NCBI GenBank assembly: GCA_963921825.1
Contig: OY997594.1
Coordinates: 43,580,557 to 43,644,556 of the forward strand
From: Erodium maritimum
Lineage: Eukaryota > Streptophyta > Magnoliopsida > Geraniales > Geraniaceae
DNA length: 64,000 nt
Reading direction: 5' to 3'
The position numbers and the translations under genes are program-made. The first letter of the stretch is position 1; each line of letters starts with the position of its first letter. Of this stretch, positions 47,474-56,923 are shown one piece after another. The notes under the pieces are model-generated. The model had not been told where the DNA came from. It did no database searches and worked only from the letters and a program-made list of their open reading frames with translations.

Positions 47474-48810
47474 TCAGGGCTTGATCTGATAAACAACTTT
47501 TGTTGTATCCATCTTGTTCCCTTGACCTCTAGAGCTCATCTTCTTCCGGACTCTACCCTTAACGGTGAAATCATCCTCAACAAGCATGTTTACAATAGAG
47601 GGAGAGGAGCGATGATCATAAGCCTCAACCGTAGAAGAAAAAAACAGAGCTGTCACACACTGATGAATTGTCAGAGGAACAAAGAACTTTTTTGGGTCGA
47701 CGGAATCAAGGAACTTCGGAGTAGAAGGTGGTGAGTTTGAAGGATCATATCCCTCCATAGACCTTGCACCCGCTAAGGAGGCCGATCCTGAAGCACTGAT
47801 TACTGAATTTTGAATTGACTCGGAAACATCATTGGAGTGTACAAGATCACAGACCAAAACTCCCGAACTCAAAATACTAGGGACTCTACTCTTATCAATG
47901 TCTTGAACAAAAACACAAAAAAATAGTTTCATCAAGGACCGGCTCTACCTCCTCGCCCCTCAAAACCTTCTCATTGTGAATCAAGACAAAAGCGCGACCA
48001 AAAGAAACCCAAAGTTTCTCTCCTTGGATATAAAAGACAAAGCCAAACAGCTTCCCGATGGAAGAAAGATTACCGATGCTCCAACCATTAAAAGGCAAAC
48101 CATCAAAAACCACCCTTGGAACAAACCACTCTTGATCACCAAATCCCCTATTTAGTCGGTTATCACGAACCACCTCTCCATCCAACACCACTTCGTCTCC
48201 TTCATCTCCGTTTCAAAAACATGGTCTAAACAAGTAATAAGACACACCTCATTTCCAAAAGAACGAAACTCTAAATCCAAAACCCCTTCCCTCTCGATCT
48301 TTTCCCGAATCACTTCCAAACTATGAGATGAACGGGCTACAACTAAAAACACTGACAAGTCCATAGCACAACGTTTAGGAACATCGAGCCTCTACAACGC
48401 AATAAGTTTGTCTCAGCTGCATCAGAAGAAGGCATCAATTTCTTCTTCCAAACATTACCAAAACAAGGTCTTGACTTACCTCTCTCTTATGCTCGATCAA
48501 CCAATAACACATATCCCTGAACCGAGCTTCCCCTGAGTTTAGTGATCATGACGTCGACATCGACATCACGCACCCACACAAAAACGAAATAATTACCTTC
48601 ACGGTTAGGCTTTCGAATTGCATCTGCCTTAAACACATTTCCTTCACGATTGAAAAGGTTGAAAATCAAATCATCTGTTGATTGACAAGGAAAATGCCAA
48701 ACAAAAAGCTTGATAGTCTCAAAACTCTCATTGCTTCGATCGGTAGAGTGCTTTGGTTTGACTCCTTCTAATCCAAGAGGAGGACTGAACGAAGAAGACA
48801 AAGTTTCCAT
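47474..48810 (-). pseudogene. LINE ORF1-like protein with an RRM
   Basis: The frame starts at 48810 and holds an RNA-recognition-motif-like segment (TIKLFVWHFPCQSTDDL, then GNYFVFVWV) up to a stop at 48487. Further blocks (48364-48152; 48191-47895 with EWFVPRVVFDGLPFNGW; 47935-47474) resemble, in order, the remaining parts of RRM-bearing plant LINE ORF1 proteins, but lie in different frames. I assign this from pattern rather than from a close match. In a LINE this protein binds the element RNA. Confidence 0.55.
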
Positions 48811-48828
48811 TAAAGACCAAACAAGAAC

Positions 48829-51400
48829 TGTAAGAACCGCCTTCAGTCAACGCCGGTCGAACCGGCAGAAATCGGGAAGAGTTGACTTTTCGCCGAAAAA
48901 GTTAACCGACGATGCCAGGGGTCGTCCGAGACTTATCCGGGACCCAAAAAGCTTAGCCGTAGTTACGGGGAGCTTAATTGGGTCGTTTCCTTGCAAATGA
49001 GGGTTTTCGTAAAAATGTCAAAATCGGGCCGAACGGGTTCGATATTTGTAATAGCGGATTATTAAAATATCTTTTGAGATATTTTGGAGAGAGAGTGGTC
49101 TCCACTTGGACACATGTCACTAGCCTTGTAGAAGAGAGGAGAGAAGACCTCTTTACCCTTGCTTTAAAGGCTAGAAGACAAATTAGGAGAACACTTTTGT
49201 CTTTTAACAAAAAGTAGGTCTTTATTGAGCATTTATACATGTGTGGCCAACATTTGCAAGAGATAGAAAAAGAGAGCTAAGTAAGAGGAGGAAGAGGAAG
49301 AAGAAGAAGAAGAAGAAGAAGAAGAAGAAGAAGAAGAAGAAGAAGAAGAAGAAGAAGAAGAAGAAGAAGAAGAAGAAGAAGAAGAAGAAGAAGAAGAAGA
49401 AGAAGAAGAGAAGAAATGAGGTATTTTCCCCATCATCCAAGCCTTGTTTCTTCGATATTTTTACATATTCTTCATCGCCTCGTCGTTTCCTACGGTAAGA
49501 ACTTCTTATTTTCCCATTTTGTTGAGTTTGAAGTTATGGGTTTTGTTAGGGATGGATGAACTAGGATGAATGTTAGTGGATTTGAGTAGAAATGATGGAA
49601 AATTGGAGATTTGTGGTGGAAAATTAGTGGGTCTTGGAATTTTGGTGAAACCCTAATTTGTTCTTGGATAAATTGATGAGATTGAGATTGGATTTTGCTG
49701 AAATTGGTTGAAACTTGGGTAAATTGGAACCTAGAACTTGCTAGGAGTGTGTTGAAGAAAGGAAAGAAACAAAAAGGGGAAAAAACCGCTGGTCCATAGC
49801 GGATCCGTGGTGTCTCCCATAGTGGAGCCTACCACGGCTCCGCGGGTTCCCCCATAGCGGAGCCTACTACAATTTCGTGGTTTTCCCCGTAGCGGAGCCT
49901 ACCACGGCCCTGTGACTCACCCGTAACGGAGCACGTCACGACTCCGTGACCCACTCCGTGATAGAGCAGAAATGGGTCATTCCGAGCCCATTTTAATGAT
50001 ATCGGGTATTAAGGAAGTTAATTAATGACCGTACTTGTTGGGGTAAATTTTAATGTTAATTTCTATAAGATCGACTTTGGGTTGTTTTTGAGACTTGCGT
50101 GATTTCGTTATCTTAGATCTTTTCCTCGATTGTGGTGAATGAAGGCACTAGACGGTTCGTCGCGTATCGGAGTGGATTGCGTTTGAGGTAGGGAAAAGTA
50201 GCGAATACTGGTATGATTTAGGAAAGATACTAGTAAATGCATGTGGGCACCTAGTGGTGTCCGTAGATTATGAATTCTCGATATAATACAGATTTGCATG
50301 TGGTCCCTGGTTGGGCCCATAGGTTTGTGGACTTGTCGTGCTGTAGAATTGCATGTGGGTACTTGGTTGTACCCGTAGGTTGTGTGTGCTCTGTGTTCGT
50401 AGTGACTTTTCTATTGACTCATGTTGTGTTTGTGTGATTGACCTGTTGCACGTTTGAAGTGTTGAAACCGCGTTTGTAGCGAGTAAGTTGTGAATTGAAT
50501 GATGTGTGCGACGTAATATTTCCCATGTGATATTTGGCTGTGATAGTGATTGTTCTGGTGATACCTGGATGAGCTGTGCTCGAGAGGTGTGTCGTACCTT
50601 CCGATGCGCGGTCGGTAAAGTGCCGATGGCTGTGTTTCCCGCGAGGTGTATCGTACCTTCTGGCGCGTGATCGGTAAAGTGTTGAGGCTTAATATTCCGC
50701 GAATAGGTGTTTTCCCCACCTACCGACTAACACTCGGGAAGTGTGCACTTGTTCCGCGAGGAGGTCGACCGCCTGGCCTGACTGTGTGTCGGGGAAACTG
50801 CGTGGGGCAGTGCCAGGCCCAACCGGATTGGTACCGGAAACTGAGCAGAAGGTGTGTTGATCCTTTGTGATCTTGGGTGTTTGTGTGTGTTGCTCAACGC
50901 AGTATTGTGTGTGTTTGCATTTGGTTGTTGCAAATATGACCGGTGTCATGTGACTTCCTGTGTGAAATGGAGAGTATAGGTATGGATGTTGAGAATTGAC
51001 CTTGTGACAGTTGGGTGTCCGGTGTGAGATATGCTTTCCCTTAGGTTTGGACTGGGTGTTGATATTTGTTTTACCTGTTTTAAACTGTTGGTTCGTTGAT
51101 GCTTTACTAGTATGCCTTGGTCAGACGGGTATTCGTGGCGGTGAGCGAAATGCTCATCCCCTTTACTACTTTTCCTACAGGTTCGTCGTGAGTTGGTTAG
51201 AAGGACATCTCGAAGCTAGGGAGTTCATAGCGAAAGTTCGGGTTTTGGGCAGTATTTAGAGATGTACTCCTTTTGCACCAAACTTATTTATTTTGGACTT
51301 GAGCGTAGGACTCATTTATGTCAATTTCTGTTGTTAAAGAGCGTTATATTTTTTCGGTTCACGTCTCGAGTCCGGTCAAAACCGGATTTGGGGCGTGACA
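48829..51400 (+). repeat. 5' LTR of the second Gypsy
   Basis: This LTR is 2572 bp long. It includes a GAA microsatellite, four imperfect repeats with TAGCGGAGCCTACCACGG-like cores (about 49795-49950) and three GCATGTGGGCACCTAGTGGT-like phrases (50238, 50297, 50352), a motif also found in the solo LTR at 61987 and 62043. Confidence 0.88.
49285..49415 (+). repeat. GAA/TTC microsatellite
   Basis: A nearly pure GAA run of about 40 units, preceded by GAGGAAGAG. It accounts for poly-Lys, poly-Ser and poly-Phe frames that are not genes. Confidence 0.97.
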
Positions 51401-51402
51401 AT

Positions 51403-51416
51403 TTGGTATCAGAGCC
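51403..51416 (+). other. Primer binding site of the second Gypsy
   Basis: TTGGTATCAGAGCC lies two bases after the LTR end, complementary to initiator tRNA-Met. Confidence 0.88.
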
Positions 51417-52183
51417 TGGTTTTCAAAACTTCGGACCGTACGTCAGCGAGGTGGGTAGAGTTGAGTCATTAGGTTTTCTGTAGTGTGTCAGTTACGCAAT
51501 TCGGAAAGGTCATACGCGTAGACTCATGATGACGTGAGTCTTGGTTCAGTGGAGTGTCTTAGTGTGATCGTTGTCTTGTTTGGTTGACAGTTTTGGATTG
51601 ATCGTTGTCGTGGTTGGTATGGTCACGGGTTGAGTGCTTTGTGCAAGTTGTAATTTGAATGTCCCGCGTACGCGGATGGTTAGTAGAGTTTTCAAATCAG
51701 TCATGCCTAAATTTATGTGAAAGCTGAAGTGTTTGTACTGTCACGATTCGACTTAGGGGCCACTGCAGTTGAACATGACGGTGGGATGTTGGGTGGTTAC
51801 AACGTAGTTTGGGGACGCCTGAGCCGGGGTGTAACGACGTGATGTCGACATGGAATGTTATGAGGGAAAGAGATTTTTTTTAAGAAACCTTTGAATTTGA
51901 GTGGTGTTGAGACTAAGTGGAACTGTTGTGTGATCTGACTGTGGACCTCGTGGTCATGTTTGCAATTACTGAACGGTGTGGTTAATATTGTGTGGGGCAC
52001 GAGTGTGCGGGTTTCCTTTATTGTGTTAAAACTAGTTGTGGCTAAGCTAAGTATAGACTTAATGTTTTGTTCGAGTGTGATCCTTGCGAACCGTGTGTGA
52101 ACGTTAGTACCTTGAGCGCGTCACCTTTATGCGAATTTACGAACTGAATGTGTGCGTGTATCCGTGCAGCGGAACTCGACGAC
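51417..52183 (+). other. Leader of the second Gypsy
   Basis: Untranslated sequence between primer site and gag, in which no protein was recognised. Confidence 0.6.
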
Positions 52184-53145
52184 ATGGAGAGTGTGCCTGT
52201 ACCACGAGGTAGGAGAGGCAGACCGGCTGGGGCGCGGGTACAGCCGCCCGCCATCGAGCCGGCAGGGGCAGTGGGTGTCCAGAGTACTCCCGCCAAGGAT
52301 TTTGAGAGGAGCGACCCAGGACCATCGGGGCTTCCGCCCAGGGTCCCGCCGGTCGCAGATCCGGCAACGACGACCGCTCTAGGCGAGCTGACTCGCACTG
52401 TACATAGCTTAGTGACGATCTGGGCCGAGAGAGAGGCCGCGGCTCCGGCTCCAGCTCCGGAGACCGCACCTGCTGCCGCTGCAGCTGTTCCAGCGAGGCC
52501 TATTCAGGCCGAGGGCCAGACAGCCCATGCGCTGAGAGATTTTCTGAGGCTCGACACGCCTACATTCTCAGGGGAGCCAGACCCCAATGTGGCAGAGAGG
52601 TGGTTGGACCAGATTACCCGGAACCTGGACACATCCGACATCGTGGACGAGCACACGAGAGTGACCTTCGCGGTTCATCAGTTGAAGGGCGATGCCTTCC
52701 ACTGGTGGTGGCGCATGCAGGACAGGGTTGGGGACGATTACCTTACGTTCCGGAAGGTATTCCTGGAGCAGTACTTTCGGAGTCAGCCCATGAGGATCGA
52801 CACCAGCAGTTCCTGGAGCTGCGACAGGGCGAGAGGACAGTGGCAGAGTATGAGGCCAGATTCACAGCATTGTCCCGCTTTTCCCCAGAGATGGTGATGA
52901 CTGAGGCGAGCCGGTGCAGACGGTTCGAGGGAGGACTCAGTGCTCCGATTCAAGATCGAGTTACCGCCCTGAGGATTCGGGTGTACTCCGAGTTGGTGGA
53001 CACGACGTTAGTTGTGGAGCGAAGTTTCAGGGGGGGCGCAAGGGCCCGGGAGATTCGGCAACGACTGAGCAGTTTCCTGAGACCGTCCGAGATCTGGGAC
53101 CCGAGGCGGCAGAGGACAGCAGGATTCTTCCGACCACAGGCTTAG
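52184..53145 (+). pseudogene. Gag of the second Gypsy, frameshifted and truncated
   Basis: I choose ATG 52184 (MESVPVPRGRRGRPAGARVQ), homologous to the Arg-rich start of the other gag; an upstream ATG at 52148 lies in the leader. The capsid domain is open (DAFHWWWRMQDRVGDDYLTF) until a frameshift near 52790. The second frame (RFTALSRFSPEMV, IQDRVTALRIRVYSELVDT) ends with a stop at 53145, before any zinc knuckle. Pol is missing. Confidence 0.88.
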
Positions 53146-53404
53146 CCTGACGGGTCGAGACCTGCAGGATCGGTGGCATAAGTTGGGCCCACTGCGTCAG
53201 AGCGGAGGCCAGTGTGAACGAATCTCCAAAGGACGCAGATCGAGGAAGTCGAGCCTACAGAACAAAGACGATGAGCCTGAAACATGTATCGAGCCAACGT
53301 GAAATGACGATCTCCAAAGGACGCAGATCGGAACTGGCGATAAAAAACGAGGCGTGGAAGTGTTCATAAACTAGGGCCGACTGCTCGACTCAGTTCGACT
53401 CTAG

Positions 53405-54505
53405 TGTCCATATACTATCCATCATCCGGTTGTTGGAGCGTCATAGTTGAAAAGAGATGAGCGAGGTCGAGCCACTGAGTTGCTGCAAGTGGGCCAGAGG
53501 GTTGGGCTGTAAATGGTGCGGGAGTTCCCTGTGAATGTTGGTCATAGACTATAGCAGGGCCGCGTGTTGGCCGTGTTATGCTTGGAGTTACTTCTTGTAG
53601 AAGACTTGGTGCATGTGTTGTTGAGACTTGTAGGTGCGGCCCAAAAGAGGAATAAAGAGGATGCATTTTCTGTTGAAGAGCCGAAAACCTTTGCTGGAGG
53701 ACCTGGAGATCACGATACTGAAGCGAGACGGAAGCGATGTACGCTGAGGACTAGAAGTCCAGATGAGGATCCAAGAGAACCTGGATATTTGTTGCTAAAG
53801 CTGCACTTGAAACCTCCGGAGCTTTTGCGGTTGGAAGCGCGTCCTCTTCCCCTGAACTTTGCTTTGCTAGAGGTGTGGTTGTGTGACTATGAATTCAAGT
53901 AAATTTGTGTGCAGAGTTGTGGGCATAAAGCACAGAGCTTGAATCGGAAAATTGTGTATGTGTTTTCTGTTAGCAATAGCATGGAACGAGCCGAATGACC
54001 TCCACTGTGTTATTGTAGGACTCGGGTAATCCTTGAAAGTCCTACAAGACGAGCTCTTGGTCTGAAATTTGCTGATCAACATCAGCAAGGGACGTTTCCT
54101 TTAATCTTTGCTTTCTCATAAGAGGTTAGTTTAAATTTGTTTTCCTTGATAAAAAAATTTAGCAAAGGAATTTTAGAGGATTTCTAAGTTTTTGGAAATA
54201 TTTTGAAACTGAGAGAGATCCCTTGCGAAAAGAGAGTAACTGATGCTATAATTACAATGTCCTGGCTATCTTGTTATTGTGCAACAGAGATTCGATGGAG
54301 TTCCACATTGCAAAGGCAGTGACTTCCGGTTGGAAATCATCAGGAAGCAAGTTCAGGTGCACTATTGCATAGAGCCAGATTGCAATAAGAGTATCAAGGC
54401 GTAGCCATAAGAAATCTGGTGAGGGTGGAGGTGGATCCATGATGTGAGTGAGAGTTTTATGACTTGCACAACATCCGAAAACAGTAGAGAGAGGAGGCGG
54501 TAGAG
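53405..54505 (-). pseudogene. Ale Copia gag remnant
   Basis: On the minus strand, 54440-54252 reads an Ale-type gag phrase (LRLDTLIAIWLYAIVHLNLL, then AMWNSIESLLHNN). The end of gag is open in 53666-53415 (ATQWLDLAHLFSTMTLQQP), just before the protease start that is found again at 35485. Stops and shifts occur between. The junction with pol is where the LINE inserted. Confidence 0.82.
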
Positions 54506-54521
54506 GTCTGCTCTGATAACA
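54506..54521 (-). other. Primer binding site of the Ale Copia
   Basis: Read on the minus strand just after the LTR end, TGTTATCAGAGCAGACC resembles the complement of initiator tRNA-Met, with G to T at one position. Confidence 0.75.
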
Positions 54522-54703
54522 TGAAAGTCGATAATTTCACATAGGGTTTGCTGATCATCGTTGGTGATATATACTAAGTAAAATATGTAGAGATAACAAA
54601 GTAAATACAATCCTAATAGAGATACGATTATAGTAACAAATAAATGTGTGCATACAGTCCTAATAACGATAAAATACTATTGAATGTGAATATATGTCTA
54701 ACA
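54522..54703 (-). repeat. 5' LTR of the Ale Copia
   Basis: On the plus strand it runs TGAAAGTCG to TCTAACA and is followed by the target duplication TTGAC. It is about 182 bp long, and its partner is at 32220. Confidence 0.9.
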
Positions 54704-54708
54704 TTGAC

Positions 54709-56240
54709 CACAATTCAGTGAATCACACCATTGTATACGTCATTATCCCAAAAATCAAAGCTTTTTAAAAAAATATTACCTATAGTATTCATAATCATAA
54801 ACATCAAAATCAACGCCACTTATTTTTGTGATCGGCGAAAACATATTTAAATTAACCACTTATGAGGAAGAAAATATTACAAAAAAAGCAACCACACTAA
54901 CGATTGCAAGAGACCAAGGACAACAGCTTCGGTCAAGAAACAGACCGGTGAAAGAGTCGAGCGCTGGCATGACAGATCAGCCTGAAGACAAACCCCACAC
55001 GAGGAGGTACCTGGTACAAGCAAGAGCATTCCTAAACATAGGAACCTCAGCATCCCAACATAGGAGCAAGCAAGAAGAGCCTAAAGACACCACAAAAAAA
55101 ACCAAACAAGGGAAGGAGCGAGAGTTTTTAAGGACTAACTACCACATATTACAAACATTAAGAACAAGAAAAAGGTCTAGCAACCCAAATATAACCAACA
55201 TGAAGCCCTCGAAAGCAGTATCGCAAGATCGACTTCTCGATACTCAGCACACCACCGTCAGCGAAACAACCACCAAGGGGATGCCGAGAGAGTCAGAACT
55301 ATCAACAGAGAATAGGAGGCGCAAACGAACACTGCTCAGTCTTCAAGAGAAAACCTAATCCGGGCCTACACCACGGATCGACTCGGAAGGAGTCGACTCT
55401 GTCGACCCCTAAACCAACCACGGTAGATCAGAGATGGGGGGACATAGTCGAGCTTGAGAGCACCCACCTCAACTCAGAAACAAGTCCCAAAACTAAATAA
55501 GTCAATTACATTAACGAGACTTTGCTATATCACACTGCTCAATTAATTCGATAACGAATTAACCCGTCTACGGCCTACACACGCCGACGATCCAAAAGGA
55601 CAGATAGGCGAACCCGACCCCAAATCTCTACCGACTGAGAAAAGAGCCGAAGAACTCCTAAATGAGATAAGAAAATCAACGCCAAAGTAAACTACTGAAG
55701 AAGACGAACCACTGCACGGTTCAGATTAAAGCTCCTTACCCAGGTTGCTACCCATGCCGTGAACCAGAATCCCAAACCAGCAGAAAGCTCCAAGGCGGAG
55801 AAGGGAGGTCTCTGAAAACAGGGGGCAACTGGAAACACAAACCGGTAACAACAACACGCGCCGGGACAGTCGAAGTGGCGGCGGATCAGCACGAACAGAA
55901 CCAAAACCATCCCCAACCCAAGCTAGTGCAGACGACAAATGCCAGCCACCGGACCCAAATTCGACGTAGCAACATCAGACCAAATCCGCGCAAATCAATG
56001 TCCTAAACGGCCATTGAAAGGCGTCCCACGCCGGATAAGAAGACTGACGTTGGAGAAGACTACACCAAGAGTGTCCTGGCCCGAGTCGGCGATGACCCCC
56101 CAAGAGCAGCAAGGCAGCGGTAAATCGGGACTATCACTCAGTCCACCTGACGTTGCCGGCCAACACCGAGAAACGCATAACGGAAGACTAGCATTTCTAC
56201 CCGAGCTCAACACTGACATAGACTACGAAAACTGATCTCC
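54709..56240. other. Unassigned segment, possibly retrotransposon-derived
   Basis: No protein family was recognised on either strand. A plus-strand frame (54828-55358, Lys/Thr-rich) looks like the antisense of T-rich non-coding DNA. The minus strand has the flavour of LINE untranslated regions (T-rich tail ending near 54830) but no supporting duplication was found. Confidence 0.35.
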
Positions 56241-56923
56241 GATCCGAAGCCTCAAAGTCTTATACAAATACTTTATTTACAAAAAACTCTCACCCATAAT
56301 GTATTTTGAAAAAAAGACCTTTGAGTTAATAAAACTTTTGTAATCCATATACTACCCGTTTGTATTTGGTCAAAATACCCTAAAATAAGCCCCCATTTTC
56401 CCCACCGCCTCGTCGTCCCCATTTTCAGACCAGAGCTCCACCACTGAAAAACCAGCACCACCATCCACCGCCGTACACCACCGTCCACCAGTCCGACCGT
56501 GTCTTCATCCTCTTCGTGTCTGCAATTAAAGCAAGGTCCAAGTAAGTTAAATTCATCCTCATCCTCTTTCAATTTTGTAAATTTCAGTTTTAGGTTTGAG
56601 TTGAACTTCGAATTGAGGATGGGGGAAAACGATTTTGAGTGGTTTAAAATCTCACATACGTATACATTGAGTGAATGGATTGGAATGAGGTGTAATTTGG
56701 GGATGTTCTGAAATGCTGAACCAGTAGGGCCCGCACGACCAGCTTAGTGTAAGGCATACCCCGCACGACAGTATGGAGCCGTGCAGCAACACAGGTCACT
56801 GGCCGTGCGGCAACGTATGTCACTACCATGCGGTGTTGTTTACCGACGTACGGCCAGTTGCATATTCAACACAATTAGTAATATGTATTTGTGAGGTTTG
56901 TAATTGTTGTTATTGTTATAGGA
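56241..56923 (+). other. 5' region of the MuDR-like gene with probable intron and GC-rich repeats
   Basis: A probable leader intron runs from GTAAGT at 56542 to TTATAG at 56921, just before the ATG at 56924. Within it (56727-56870) lie short repeats of the type CCGCACGAC and GCCGTGCGGCAAC, similar to the array at 63240-63580. No terminal inverted repeat was identified. Confidence 0.5.

Larger units (their letters stand above)
48829..53220 (+). mobile_element. Second Gypsy chromovirus fragment (5' LTR and gag only)
   Basis: The LTR starts TGTAAGAACCGCC, homologous to the Tekay-like LTR at 36837 (TGTAATAACCACTTCC on the minus strand), and ends GGGCGTGACA at 51400. Primer site, leader and gag follow, but the sequence leaves the element near 53220 without pol or 3' LTR. 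The exact right end is unclear because a repeated phrase (CTCCAAAGGACGCAGATCG at 53225 and 53312) lies at the border. It sits between the 5' UTR and ORF1 of the LINE. Confidence 0.85.
35488..53404 (-). mobile_element. LINE-like element without ORF2, split by two retrotransposons
   Basis: It is bounded by TGTCCATAT (35479-35487, 53405-53413), a 9-bp duplication that interrupts the gag-pol junction of the Ale Copia. On the minus strand it has a 5' UTR (53404 to about 53221), an ORF1-like frame (48810-47474), a short tail (47473-47244) and a 3' end (35749-35488) finishing in TTATAAAAAGA. Removing the nested insertions leaves about 2.0 kb. The layout and end fit a LINE, yet no endonuclease or reverse transcriptase is present. 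Confidence 0.75.
32220..54703 (-). mobile_element. Ale-like Copia (host of nest 2), split by a 17.9-kb insertion
   Basis: Short LTRs of about 182 bp (32220-32401 and 54522-54703, both starting TGAAAGTCGATAATTTCAC on the plus strand) are flanked by TTGAC (32215-32219, 54704-54708). Pol lies next to the left LTR and gag next to the right one, all on the minus strand. Between 35488 and 53404 lies a LINE with further insertions, flanked by TGTCCATAT. Without it the element is about 4.6 kb, the usual size for Ale/Retrofit Copia with short LTRs. Frames are broken. Confidence 0.92.

Noticed and set aside
49222..49498. Poly-Phe, poly-Ser and poly-Lys open frames
   Set aside because: They are translations of the GAA microsatellite in an LTR.
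50108..50950. Several 70-100-residue frames in the second Gypsy LTR
   Set aside because: They have no conserved motif and are interrupted in the homologous LTRs at 43780 and 60575.
54828..55358. A 176-residue plus-strand frame
   Set aside because: The Lys/Thr/Asn-rich composition, lack of any recognisable motif and the T-rich opposite strand suggest non-coding DNA.
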